Of a stretch of 33,964 bases of DNA, positions 5,011 through 13,277 are shown piece by piece. Location of the stretch: positions 1-33,964 of the IMG/VR virus record IMGVR_UViG_3300025108_000196. One strand, given 5' to 3'. The notes under the pieces are model-generated. The model saw nothing but the letters and a program-made list of their open reading frames with translations, had not been told where the DNA came from and made no database searches. The stretch's first letter is position 1; every line of letters begins with the position of its first letter. The position numbers were made by a program, and so were the translations under genes. This DNA is from a virus.

Positions 5011-6537
5011 ATGGAAAAAAACTTAATACACATTTACAACACTATTCATTATGAACACGCTATTAGAGTGTTTAAGGCATCCGATAAATCTATTGGCACT
5101 AGAAAAGCTAAAGAATTAGAAGTAAACAAAAACGTTTACTTTACATATAATTTAAATGAAACTTTTGATTTTGCTGTATTTAACACTAAAATAGGAATGT
5201 TTCATATTTTAAAAAATGATACATTTCTTACGCCTTTCGATATGCTATGTAAAATAAAACACAACAACTGTGTTCTACCCGCATTTTATGAAATAGAATT
5301 ACTTATAAAAAAATCAAAAATACCTTTTATTCGTGTTGCAAGCGATTATTTCAAGGTGCTAGAGGACAATGAATTGATTGGATATAATAAGTCGGAGATT
5401 AGGCAAGACTATGGAAAAGATGTTTTTGATGTCATAAAGTCTTATGATAAATTTGGTGTTTTTCCTAATAACATAAACTATAAAGAAAGTATAGGTAATA
5501 TGTTAAACACGTATCACAGACCTATGAATAAGGCTTTTAGTGGCGAAAAAATAGAATGGGGGGATGAAAGAATTAAGTGGTCTATGTCTATGTTATCGCA
5601 TATTTTCGGGGATATGTTAGATTTAGGCATTGAATACGTGCAACAATTATGGTGTAATCCTAAACAGATGTTACCTATATTGGTTTTAGCGTCGGTAGAA
5701 AGGCAAACGGGTAAAACAACGTTTAGTAATTGGCTAAATAGTATTTTGGGCGACAACCACGTATCTTTAGGATTAGAGGATATGAAAGGCGATTTTAACC
5801 ATTTCTTTGCCGAAAAACTACTAGTATCAATAGAGGAAACGCAAGATGAATCGCATAAACTAGTAAATAAACTTAAAAGAATTAGTACAACTAGCAAAAT
5901 GTTAGTAAATCCTAAAGGAGTTAAGCAATATGTTGTAGATTTCTACGGAAAACTATTAATTCTTACAAATTCGCCCGATAATTTCTTAAAAATAGACGAT
6001 GAGGAAATAAGGTTTTGGGTAATGAATATTCCTACGCTAGTTGGTAAGGGAAATCATAATATTGTAGAGGATTTAGAAAAAGAAATACCATTTTTCTTAA
6101 ACTTTCTAGAAAACCTACCTATGCAAGAAAAAAGGTCTAGAATGTGGTTTCATCCAAGCGAGATTATTACAAGCACGCTAGAAAAGGTACAAAAAGAAAG
6201 TAAAAACAGTACGGTAAAAGATTTAATTTATTTATTTGAAAATGACTTGTATGACGAAATGGTAGTTTCGGGAAGGTCGGAAATGTATTTTAATGCAACG
6301 GATATTAAAGATAAATATTTTAGAAATAACAATTTAGTGACAAGAAATTATTTAAGTGGTGTTTTAGATGACTTAACAACTAAAGGTTTATTAAATAGTT
6401 CGGATAAAAAGATAAAATATATGCCTACTATTGGCGATATGTCAGCGCAAAGGGTTGGAAAGTGTTATTGGCTATCATTAAAAGGCGATGATTTAAAAGA
6501 AGTGGTTGTTGATGAAGATGATAATTTATTCTTTTAA
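5011..6537 (+). CDS. SF3-type replicative helicase (primase-helicase family, D5/DUF5906-like)
   Basis: This 508-residue protein has a superfamily 3 ATPase core in its middle. The Walker A-like loop is VERQTGKT (about 229-236), Walker B is LLVSIEE (270-276), motif C is LLILTN (315-320), and the likely arginine finger lies in EEIRFW (R334). The N-terminal 220 residues resemble no primase I can recognise, and the C-terminal 130 residues look like a winged-helix region. Family members unwind DNA as hexamers at phage and plasmid origins. The ATG at 5011 follows the attenuator. It sits next to the GGCAA iterons and is the only recognisable replication protein here, so it probably recruits host polymerase. 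The P-loop lacks the usual first Gly (S in its place). Confidence 0.85.
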   Translation: MEKNLIHIYNTIHYEHAIRVFKASDKSIGTRKAKELEVNKNVYFTYNLNETFDFAVFNTKIGMFHILKNDTFLTPFDMLCKIKHNNCVLPAFYEIELLIKKSKIPFIRVASDYFKVLEDNELIGYNKSEIRQDYGKDVFDVIKSYDKFGVFPNNINYKESIGNMLNTYHRPMNKAFSGEKIEWGDERIKWSMSMLSHIFGDMLDLGIEYVQQLWCNPKQMLPILVLASVERQTGKTTFSNWLNSILGDNHVSLGLEDMKGDFNHFFAEKLLVSIEETQDESHKLVNKLKRISTTSKMLVNPKGVKQYVVDFYGKLLILTNSPDNFLKIDDEEIRFWVMNIPTLVGKGNHNIVEDLEKEIPFFLNFLENLPMQEKRSRMWFHPSEIITSTLEKVQKESKNSTVKDLIYLFENDLYDEMVVSGRSEMYFNATDIKDKYFRNNNLVTRNYLSGVLDDLTTKGLLNSSDKKIKYMPTIGDMSAQRVGKCYWLSLKGDDLKEVVVDEDDNLFF

Positions 6538-6539
6538 TT

Positions 6540-6704
6540 ATGATATTAAAACTAAAAAATATAAAATTAATTAAGACGGAATATGGAAACGATGTCGTTA
6601 TAAAACAAATAGAGTTAAGGGATGACGACGGAAAATTCATAAAACACATCAAATTAGATAATGATGTTGTTAGAATATTACATAATAGTAAAATAAAATT
6701 ATAA
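6540..6704 (+). CDS. Small conserved-position protein, unknown
   Basis: A 54-residue ORF (begins MILKLKNIKLIKTEYG) made of predicted beta strands with a charged middle (ELRDDDGKFIKHI). It starts 2 nt after the helicase stop, and its TAA shares a base with the methyltransferase ATG (TAATG). This tight packing and the lack of any competing frame support it as a real operon gene. No family is recognised, and there is no membrane segment or cysteine cluster. It may be an accessory to the helicase or the methyltransferase. Confidence 0.6.
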   Translation: MILKLKNIKLIKTEYGNDVVIKQIELRDDDGKFIKHIKLDNDVVRILHNSKIKL

Positions 6705-7597
6705 TGGAAACAAAAAACATAGATTTATTTGGAAACGTAGTAATAACAAACCCATTGTTAAGGGATAGGTTTATTGAGCCACCTTTTAGTATTTTAGATA
6801 CAAAAAGCGGTAATTGGCAAAAAAGAAAAAAGTTATGGAAAAGAATAGGTATGAAATCAGAGGTCGGTAGGGATGCAACTACTTTTAATATGAAAGATTG
6901 GGCGGATAAAAAAAGGGAACAAGGTTTAAAAGGACACAAACTACCTAGCGACACTAGTATATTTGACCCAGCTTTATGCGAGGTTTTATATCATTGGTTT
7001 GTTCCTAAAGGCGGTACTATATTAGACCCTTTTGCGGGAGGTAGTGTTAGGGGTATTGTTTCTAATTATTTAGGATATAAATATACGGGAATAGATATAA
7101 GAAAAGAACAAGTAGAAAGTAATTATCAACAAGCGGATGAAATATTAACGGACGAATCACATTCAGCGCCTATATGGATAGTTGGGGATGCGGATAAATC
7201 ATTAGACTTGCTACCAAAAGACAAAAAGTTTGATTTTGTTTTTAGTTGTCCACCTTATGCGGATTTAGAGGTTTATTCGGATTTAGAAGGAGATATTTCT
7301 AATATGAATTACGATGATTTTATGGTTGCATATAGTAGCATTATTAAAAAAAGTATATCTTTGTTAAAAGAAGGAGGCTACGCTTGTTTTGTTGTCGGTG
7401 AGGTTAGAAATAAGAAAGGCAACTACATAGGCTTTGTTCCCGACACTATAAAAGCGTTTCAAAATGCGGGTGTTGGATATTATAACGAGGCTATATTGTT
7501 AAATTCAATCGCAAGTGCAAGTATGCGTGCTAATGGCAATATGAAAAGTAAGAAACTAGTAAAAATACATCAAAACGTTTTAATATTTAAAAAATGA
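6704..7597 (+). CDS. DNA adenine/cytosine-N4 methyltransferase
   Basis: A 297-residue SAM-dependent amino-methyltransferase. Motif I is ILDPFAGGSVRG (about 106-117), the acidic residue after strand 2 is GIDIRKEQ (129-136), and the catalytic motif IV is SCPPY (181-185). The order I then IV, with a short preceding segment GHKLPSDTSIFDP, fits the N6/N4 family. SxPPY is seen in both N4-cytosine and N6-adenine enzymes, so the base is undecided. No partner restriction gene is adjacent; the nearby VRR-NUC is a structure-type nuclease. It probably modifies phage DNA against host restriction. It overlaps the next ORF by ATGA. Confidence 0.88.
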   Translation: METKNIDLFGNVVITNPLLRDRFIEPPFSILDTKSGNWQKRKKLWKRIGMKSEVGRDATTFNMKDWADKKREQGLKGHKLPSDTSIFDPALCEVLYHWFVPKGGTILDPFAGGSVRGIVSNYLGYKYTGIDIRKEQVESNYQQADEILTDESHSAPIWIVGDADKSLDLLPKDKKFDFVFSCPPYADLEVYSDLEGDISNMNYDDFMVAYSSIIKKSISLLKEGGYACFVVGEVRNKKGNYIGFVPDTIKAFQNAGVGYYNEAILLNSIASASMRANGNMKSKKLVKIHQNVLIFKK

Positions 7598-7749
7598 AAT
7601 CAAAAGGATTAGGCGACACAATAGAGAAAATAACAAAAGCAACGGGAATAAAAAAAGTTGTTGATACGGTAAGCGAAATAACGGGAGTTGATTGCGGATG
7701 CGCGCGTAGAAAAGAAATTTTAAACAGGAAAATGCCTTACGATAAATAA
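7594..7749 (+). CDS. Small cysteine-pair phage protein (GLGDTIEKITKATG type)
   Basis: A 51-residue ORF whose ATG overlaps the methyltransferase stop (ATGA). It reads GLGDTIEKITKATGIKKVV near the start, then DCGCARRKEILN and ends MPYDK. From memory, short proteins with this plan, GLGD...TGIKK...DCGC.RR..LN...PY, are common in Bacteroidetes phages. Their function is unknown; the CGC pair could bind metal. The nuclease starts 1 nt after its stop. Confidence that it is a gene is high despite the length. Confidence 0.8.
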   Translation: MKSKGLGDTIEKITKATGIKKVVDTVSEITGVDCGCARRKEILNRKMPYDK

Positions 7750-7750
7750 A

Positions 7751-8092
7751 ATGTCAGAAACAAGATTACAACAAGAAATTATAATGTGGTTTAACAACGA
7801 ATACCCTTTATATAGGGGTTTGTTGTGCTACAATAACAATAATTCAACGGGAAGTGTTCGCGGTGTTTGGAATAAATTTTTAGGAATTATAAAGGGTAGG
7901 TCAGATTTAACGTTTTATTTTAACGGAAATGCGTATATGATAGAATTAAAAACGTTAAAAGGGAGACAAAGTGAAGCACAAAAGGATTGGGAAAAATTAA
8001 TAGTAAGGCACGGATTTACTTATATAGTAGTGCGTTCGTTACAAGATTTTAAAATCGCAATACACAAAATAATAAATCATTTGGAATATTAA
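7751..8092 (+). CDS. VRR-NUC domain nuclease
   Basis: A 113-residue stand-alone VRR-NUC protein of the PD-(D/E)xK superfamily. The features are E3xxLQxEI at the N-terminus, the GR-SDL block with D52, IELK with E65 and K67, then Q73 and the QxxW motif (Q77, W80). These are the full catalytic set. Free-standing VRR-NUC proteins of about 100 residues are frequent in phages and are thought to cut branched DNA during replication or packaging. It is the last gene of the early block, and the promoter at 8080-8110 begins inside its 3' end. Confidence 0.88.
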   Translation: MSETRLQQEIIMWFNNEYPLYRGLLCYNNNNSTGSVRGVWNKFLGIIKGRSDLTFYFNGNAYMIELKTLKGRQSEAQKDWEKLIVRHGFTYIVVRSLQDFKIAIHKIINHLEY

Positions 8093-8110
8093 AAAAAAAG
8101 CATAACTTTG
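8080..8110 (+). promoter_or_regulatory. Promoter for the structural operon
   Basis: TTTG at 8080-8083 and TAACTTTG at 8103-8110, separated by 19 nt, match the Bacteroidetes -33 TTTG / -7 TAnnTTTG promoter. The predicted start is near 8116 and the portal ATG is at 8128. This is the best two-box promoter in the window, and it begins within the coding end of the nuclease gene. Confidence 0.7.
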
Positions 8111-8127
8111 CAGACAAACATTTATAA

Positions 8128-9432
8128 ATGAAATTACTTGGGTATAATTGGCAGTTTCCACTTTGGTTTAGAAATCGCGAGGGGGAGAATTTTTACGACT
8201 ATACAACCGCTAACGGTTGGTATCAATCAAAAAACAATTTAGCAATTGCACAAGAACACCCACTACTTACACCAGCATTATTATTTGTTGCAAAACTATT
8301 TTCACAAGCAGAATTTAAAGTTTGTAGAAAAAGTAATGGCGAAACAGCGCCAAATCATCCAATGATAAGCGTGTTGAAAAAACCAAACGCAAATCAAACA
8401 CTTCCAGATTTATTAGAAAGTTTATTGTTTAGCCAATTAGCAAATGGCGTAGGTGTATTATATATTAAAAGAAATGCTTTAATAGGAAAACCTAATTCAT
8501 TATACGTTTTAGATTATCAATTAATAGAGTTTCCCGAAAATCTAGAAAAGTCTAAATTTATAAATAAAAGTCAAAACGAAAAATATTTAAACAAAGAAAT
8601 TATTTATGACGAGTGTGGGGAAAACATTAAAATAAAATTAAAAGATTTATTGTTCTTTTATGATTTACCTAATTACTTAAACGAAAATCCTTTCGATGTT
8701 AAGTCAAGGCTCGACGGCTTAAAACAGACTTTAATAAATAGTATTGATAGCGCAAAGGCTAAAAATATAATTATAAAATCTAACGGTAAAGAATTAATTA
8801 CGGGTCAAAAAGACGGATTCCCTTTAACACCAGATGAAAAGAAAGATGTAGAAGATAGATTTAACGGAAGTTATGGTGTTGGTTATAATAGAAAAAGAGG
8901 TATTGTTACTAAAGCAAATATTAAGTGGCAATCTTTACATATTATTGCAAGGGATTTAGGACACGACGAAGGCACTAAAACGGATGCAAGTGTAATATTT
9001 GCAGCTTTACACATTCCAAATGATGTTTATTCTATTACGGGCGCAAAGTCTACTTATAAAAATGCAAACGCATCTTTAATTAGTTATATTCAAAACGAAA
9101 TGATGCCTACATTAAATAGCTTTATAGAAACTATACAGCCTTTGTTTGGCGACAATTATTATTTAAAAGGGGATTACAACCACTTACCAGTTATGTTGCC
9201 TAGTCTAACTATTACTTATCAAAATTTAAGCCTACAAATGAAAGCTCTAAATGATGCTAGAATGACGGGTATTAGTGATAAAGACGCTTTAGAAATGGTA
9301 GGTTTGCCTAGAACACTAGAGTTAAAACCAGTTAAGCCATTAAGTTCGACGGGGGAAAATTCAGAACAACAAGAAGAAGAAGAAAATAACGATAATCAAA
9401 ACGAAGAAAATGAGCAAAGCGGAAGTAATTAA
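8128..9432 (+). CDS. Portal protein (HK97 family)
   Basis: This 434-residue protein has the plan of HK97-type portals. The N-terminal segment has HPLLTPALLFVAKLFSQAEFKV (about 44-65), then NHPMISVLKKPN, a central LANGVGVLYIKRNA strand, the late GTKTDASVIFAALHIPNDV region and NEMMPTLNSFIETI helix, and an acidic Gln/Glu/Asn tail of about 30 residues. Portals form the dodecameric ring through which TerL pumps DNA. It is followed by the protease and the capsid gene, the usual order. TerL itself is far away, on the other strand. Confidence 0.85.
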   Translation: MKLLGYNWQFPLWFRNREGENFYDYTTANGWYQSKNNLAIAQEHPLLTPALLFVAKLFSQAEFKVCRKSNGETAPNHPMISVLKKPNANQTLPDLLESLLFSQLANGVGVLYIKRNALIGKPNSLYVLDYQLIEFPENLEKSKFINKSQNEKYLNKEIIYDECGENIKIKLKDLLFFYDLPNYLNENPFDVKSRLDGLKQTLINSIDSAKAKNIIIKSNGKELITGQKDGFPLTPDEKKDVEDRFNGSYGVGYNRKRGIVTKANIKWQSLHIIARDLGHDEGTKTDASVIFAALHIPNDVYSITGAKSTYKNANASLISYIQNEMMPTLNSFIETIQPLFGDNYYLKGDYNHLPVMLPSLTITYQNLSLQMKALNDARMTGISDKDALEMVGLPRTLELKPVKPLSSTGENSEQQEEEENNDNQNEENEQSGSN

Positions 9433-9535
9433 AAATTTACAAATAACTTTATCAAAAGACGGAAATCCAGAGGTAAAAAAGGTAATAAGAAAAAGATTAG
9501 AAAAATTAACTAAAGATGAAATAATAAAAAAATAA
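9410..9535 (+). CDS. Small basic protein between portal and protease
   Basis: A 41-residue ORF that overlaps the portal end by 23 nt and stops 2 nt before the protease ATG. It begins MSKAEVIKNLQITLSKDGN and is basic and helical towards the end (RKRLEKLTKDEIIKK). No family is recognised. Tight packing within the head cluster supports it. It might be a minor head or scaffolding-associated protein, but its size leaves room for doubt. Confidence 0.55.
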   Translation: MSKAEVIKNLQITLSKDGNPEVKKVIRKRLEKLTKDEIIKK

Positions 9536-9537
9536 TT

Positions 9538-10317
9538 ATGGAAATACCAAAAGAATTAATAGGAAAAGAGCTACACGCTTTTTTAAAAGAAAATAAAAGC
9601 GACTTAATTTATGCTAAAAAAAGCGCAATTAAAACATCTGATTCTATTTCGTCGGTTTCATTAATGGGTAACAATATTGATGCTAAAAAAGGTTTTTCTA
9701 ATGACAATAAAGATGAAATAAAAGTACGTGCAATTATAAACACAACGAATGTAATTGACAGTCATAAGGATGTTCATTTAGACGGTATTTGGAACAAGTC
9801 TTTAAAAGAAAACAAAAACATAAAGTTTTTACAAGAACATAAAATGTCTTTTAAAACAATTATTGCAGACCGTGATGATTTAAAAGTTTCATCTAATAAT
9901 GTTTCTTGGAAAAGTTTAGGTTATGATTTTGAAGGCAAAACGGATGCACTTACTTTTGACGCTACTATAAAAAGGAATAGAAATAAAGAAATGTTCAAAG
10001 AATATAGTGAGGGTAATGTTGATAATCATAGTGTTGGTATGCAATATGTGAAAATGGAACTAGCATTATATTCAGAGGATGAAGATTACGAGGAAGAAAA
10101 AGCGGTTTGGGATAAATATATTGATAAAATAGCTAATAAAGATGTTGCTATAAAATCAAGTTATTTTTGGGCTGTTTCCGAAGCTAAAGTTATAGAGGGT
10201 AGTGCGGTTGTAATGGGTAGTAATTCTTTTACGCCAACTATTCAATCCGATAAAGAAACAAAAGAAATAATCGAAACAAAAGATAACGCCATAGTTGAAT
10301 GGCTTAAAAATAATTAA
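9538..10317 (+). CDS. Prohead maturation protease (S78-like)
   Basis: A 259-residue protein with the layout of HK97-type prohead proteases. The strand IKVRAIINTT is followed by NVIDSHKDVHLDGIW, the likely catalytic His in FLQEHKM (H101) and the Ser in NHSVGMQY (S165). The first 60 residues are Lys/Ser-rich. The protease trims the capsid protein's delta domain and then itself. It lies directly upstream of the capsid gene with no separate scaffold gene, consistent with the capsid's own N-terminal delta domain. An acidic stretch (SEDEDYEEE) after the Ser motif is unusual. Confidence 0.78.
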   Translation: MEIPKELIGKELHAFLKENKSDLIYAKKSAIKTSDSISSVSLMGNNIDAKKGFSNDNKDEIKVRAIINTTNVIDSHKDVHLDGIWNKSLKENKNIKFLQEHKMSFKTIIADRDDLKVSSNNVSWKSLGYDFEGKTDALTFDATIKRNRNKEMFKEYSEGNVDNHSVGMQYVKMELALYSEDEDYEEEKAVWDKYIDKIANKDVAIKSSYFWAVSEAKVIEGSAVVMGSNSFTPTIQSDKETKEIIETKDNAIVEWLKNN

Positions 10318-10408
10318 AGCCGTCATTAGACACTTTAACTAAAAGATGCAAGCCGTGTAAAACACTTGTATAGAAATGAATTAATATAAATTTTTAAAAT
10401 TATTTAAA

Positions 10409-11611
10409 ATGAAAAACGAAGAAATTCAAAAAATGCTTGATGACAAGTTTAAGTCTGTACAAGACGAACTTGCAACGGCACAAGAAAATGGTGCTACTAA
10501 AGAAGAATTAGTAGAGCTTTCAAACGCTATTGAAAAAGCTGGAAACAGTTTAGAAGATTTTATTGCAAGTCAAACAAAAAATGAATTAAAAAGCTACCAA
10601 GCTCAATTTAAAGATTTTTTAGTTGAAAAAGCTAATGAAATTAAAGAAATGTTTGAAAACGGTAGTGGTTCAATCGAATTTACACCTAAAGCAGTAGCTG
10701 ATATTACAACAGCTTCAGGAACGGATGCGGTTCAATTTCCAGCAACGGCACACAATGATTTAGAAGGGTTTAATTTAAGAAACGATGATGTATTGGTTTC
10801 TATGGCTAACGTATCTTCTAGTTCAAGTCCTGTTTTTTCTTATTCAGAATTAGAGCCAAAAGACGGAGATTATTCTTTTGTAGCTGAGGGAGCAGAAAAG
10901 CCACAAATTGATTTCAAATGGGTTAACCGTTTTGCGCAACCTTACAAGATTGCAGCTCACGAAATTTTAACAGAAGAGGCGGTAACGGATGTAGCTAGAC
11001 TACAATCGGTTGCTAACGAATATCTTGTTAAAAAGCACGGACTTTTCAAAGCAAACAAACTTTATTTTGGAACGGGTGTAGGAAACGAGGCTGAAGGAGC
11101 TACCGTTGTTGGTAGAACTTTTGTAGCGGGAGATATGGCTGGCGAAGTAACAGACCCAAATTTTATGGATGTAGTTAATGCGTGTATTACTGATATTTAT
11201 ACTACACATAACTATACTGACGAATCTAGCTATATGGCTAACATTGTATTAATTAACCCAGTTGATTTTTACTTACAATTAGTATCTGCTAAAGACGGAC
11301 AAGGATTACCATTATATCCACAAGCTGGATTATTTAATCAAGTTACGATTGGTGGAGTTACTATTAAGCCTTGGGATAAAATTCCAGCAGGAAAGATTTT
11401 TGTAGCAGATATGAAAGCTATGAATGTTATTAATTATGTTCCTTTTTCTGTTCGTTTAGGTTGGATAAATGACCAATTTATTACTAACCAATTCACAATG
11501 GTAGGTGAGTCTAGGTATTTCCAATTTGTTAAAAATTTAGATAGACAAGCGTTTATTTATGACGACATAGCAACTGTAAAAGCAGCTATATCAAAAGGCG
11601 CGGGTGCATAA
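10409..11611 (+). CDS. Major capsid protein (HK97 fold)
   Basis: A 400-residue protein. Residues 1-85 are a charged coiled-coil delta domain (e.g. KNEEIQKMLDDKFKSVQDEL), then an HK97-fold body with FVAEGAEKPQIDFKW (about 157-171), the E-loop-like AAHEILTEEAV region and the P-domain and A-domain stretch VLINPVDFYLQLV...GLPLYPQAG. The C-terminal strand YFQFVKNLDRQAFIYDDIATVKAA is also typical. It would form the icosahedral shell. A 91-nt gap with an AT-rich leader precedes it, the largest gap in the head cluster, which may help high expression, although no clear TAnnTTTG box is present there. Confidence 0.88.
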   Translation: MKNEEIQKMLDDKFKSVQDELATAQENGATKEELVELSNAIEKAGNSLEDFIASQTKNELKSYQAQFKDFLVEKANEIKEMFENGSGSIEFTPKAVADITTASGTDAVQFPATAHNDLEGFNLRNDDVLVSMANVSSSSSPVFSYSELEPKDGDYSFVAEGAEKPQIDFKWVNRFAQPYKIAAHEILTEEAVTDVARLQSVANEYLVKKHGLFKANKLYFGTGVGNEAEGATVVGRTFVAGDMAGEVTDPNFMDVVNACITDIYTTHNYTDESSYMANIVLINPVDFYLQLVSAKDGQGLPLYPQAGLFNQVTIGGVTIKPWDKIPAGKIFVADMKAMNVINYVPFSVRLGWINDQFITNQFTMVGESRYFQFVKNLDRQAFIYDDIATVKAAISKGAGA

Positions 11612-11627
11612 TTAAAAAATAAACAAA

Positions 11628-11822
11628 ATGGCAAAATCAAAAAGTATTAGTACAGGTAGCGGAAAATCAAAAACTAAAAAAGTTGTAAAACCAACAAAAG
11701 GTATGGTTTCCGTAAAATTCCTAAAAGATTTTGGGAGTTATAAAAAAAAGGATGTAGCTTCGTATAACATTACGACTGTTTCAGCCTTAATTGACAAAAA
11801 AATCTGTGCTATTGTTGAATAG
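11628..11822 (+). CDS. Small basic head-associated protein A
   Basis: A 64-residue protein with a Lys/Ser-rich N-terminus (KSKSISTGSGKSKTKK) and a beta-rich C-terminal half (MVSVKFLKDFGSYKKKDVAS) ending in SALIDKKICAIVE. The C-terminal plan (fl...g.yk..d...i....a..Li....a) is like small capsid or connector-associated proteins located after the capsid in many phages. The protein at 13077 has the same plan, so the two may be paralogs flanking the connector genes. The exact role is unknown. Confidence 0.7.
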   Translation: MAKSKSISTGSGKSKTKKVVKPTKGMVSVKFLKDFGSYKKKDVASYNITTVSALIDKKICAIVE

Positions 11823-11839
11823 TATATAAAACAAGTGAT

Positions 11840-12541
11840 ATGATAACGACACCTAATTTTTATAAAAATGAAATATATTTGCCTAATGCGAAAGAATCGG
11901 TTACTGGGGATGTTATGAGCATTCAAAGTGAACTATTGGATTTCATTAGCGAATATGAGGAAGAGTGTCTTATTACTTGTTTAGGTTATCAATTAGCCAA
12001 TAATTTTATGTCTAATTTGGATAGTAGCGAGGATAATGGATTAATTCCAACCGCTGATGTTAAATGGGATAGGCTTTTAAATGGATATGAATATGTTAAC
12101 CCAAAGGGAGAAACGGTTAAATGGAAAGGCGTTGTTTTTTCTACGTTTTCTGGTGGCGTTAACGATAAAAGTTTTCTAGCTTATTATGTGTATTATTTTT
12201 ACGAAAGTAATGCCTATATAACACGTTCAGATTTAGGGCATCAAATTGAGGTTTCTAAAAATGCCGAAACAGTTACGCCTACACAAAAAGTCACAAAGGC
12301 TTTTCGTAAATTTATAGATATGGTTCAAGGTGGTTATTATAGCTACCCCGAGCCTAAATTCTGGAGAGATTTAGGTAATAATTTAGTAGGTATTGATTAC
12401 TATCAGCAAAGGAAAAAGAATAGAGGTATAAGTTTATATACTTTCATATCGAATATGAACGAATTAAATGGGGATGATTATTATAATGATTTCCTACCAT
12501 TTGAACATATTATGAAAGAATCTAATGAATTTGGAATATAA
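11840..12541 (+). CDS. Putative head-tail connector (DUF6712-like)
   Basis: A 233-residue protein between capsid and tail genes. The stretch FISEYEEECLITCLGYQLANNF (about 35-56) followed by KSFLAYYVYYFYESNAYITRS is the pattern of Bacteroidetes phage connector proteins, where a helical N-terminal part is followed by aromatic membrane-like helices. The last residues lie in an acidic helix. Its TAA shares a base with the next ATG (TAATG), implying coupled translation. The role as adaptor under the portal is inferred from position and this pattern. Confidence 0.6.
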   Translation: MITTPNFYKNEIYLPNAKESVTGDVMSIQSELLDFISEYEEECLITCLGYQLANNFMSNLDSSEDNGLIPTADVKWDRLLNGYEYVNPKGETVKWKGVVFSTFSGGVNDKSFLAYYVYYFYESNAYITRSDLGHQIEVSKNAETVTPTQKVTKAFRKFIDMVQGGYYSYPEPKFWRDLGNNLVGIDYYQQRKKNRGISLYTFISNMNELNGDDYYNDFLPFEHIMKESNEFGI

Positions 12542-13074
12542 TGAGCAACGTTAAGAATATTATAATTACGGAAAAAAGGTTAAAAGAAATGTTTGACCTA
12601 TTACCTAATTCTGAAGCTATTGACGGCTCGGCATCTTTCAAGCCTATATTTGGCTACGGCGACAAAAAAGAATTAAACGCTTTTTTAAAAGCTAAAAATC
12701 TTGTTAAGACCCGAACGCCTTATCCTTTAATTTGGTTATTATATCCGTACAATGAATATCATTGTAAGACAAATGTTGAAATCGAAAGATTATCGTTAAT
12801 TCTAGCGGTTCAAACTAATGCGTCAATGGGCAACGAAAAGCGAATAAATAGTACATTTAGTAAAATATTATTTCCATTATTGAATAATATTAAATGGTTA
12901 TTTACAAGAGCTATAATTGTAAATTGGGATAATAAGTTTGAATTAACAAAGTACCCTAATTATTCGGAGGACGATAGTGCTACGGAACACGCAGGAACTT
13001 TTATATGGGATGCGCTAAAATTTGTTATAGATGTTAAAATTACGGATGATTGTTTAAATAAAGTTAATTTTTAA
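12541..13074 (+). CDS. Putative tail terminator / head-tail joining protein
   Basis: A 177-residue soluble protein. Features are YPLIWLLYPYNEY (about 61-73), then NVEIERLSLILAVQTN and a C-terminal strand-rich segment with FIWDALKFVIDVKI. Proteins that cap the tail tube commonly sit between the connectors and the tube protein and have this alternation of strand and helix with a late hydrophobic strand. No specific motif proves it. It overlaps the previous gene by one base and ends 2 nt before the next ATG. Confidence 0.5.
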   Translation: MSNVKNIIITEKRLKEMFDLLPNSEAIDGSASFKPIFGYGDKKELNAFLKAKNLVKTRTPYPLIWLLYPYNEYHCKTNVEIERLSLILAVQTNASMGNEKRINSTFSKILFPLLNNIKWLFTRAIIVNWDNKFELTKYPNYSEDDSATEHAGTFIWDALKFVIDVKITDDCLNKVNF

Positions 13075-13076
13075 TT

Positions 13077-13265
13077 ATGGAAGAAAAACCTAAAAAAAAG
13101 AAAAGAACCCCTAGAAAAAAGAAATCTAAATTTATTGGAATAGTTATTTCTGATAAATTTAGAAAAAAAGGGCAACTTATTCCAAAAGGAACAAAGTATG
13201 ACGCTATCGAAGAAGATAGTTACAATGTATTAATTAATAATGGGTATATAAAATCCCAAAAATAA
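13077..13265 (+). CDS. Small basic head/tail-associated protein B
   Basis: A 62-residue protein starting with a highly basic arm (EEKPKKKKRTPRKKKSK), then IGIVISDKFRKKGQLIPKG and a final helix YNVLINNGYIKSQK. It resembles the 64-residue protein at 11628 in size, basic N-terminus and C-terminal pattern. It lies directly before the tail tube gene. The basic arm suggests contact with DNA or with an acidic surface of the neck. The function is not known. Confidence 0.65.
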   Translation: MEEKPKKKKRTPRKKKSKFIGIVISDKFRKKGQLIPKGTKYDAIEEDSYNVLINNGYIKSQK

Positions 13266-13277
13266 ATAAAAATAAAA

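Noticed and set aside
10318-10408. Promoter or riboswitch in the gap before the capsid gene
   Set aside because: No TAnnTTTG box and only a 4-bp GTGT/ACAC stem; nothing stands out over the AT-rich background.
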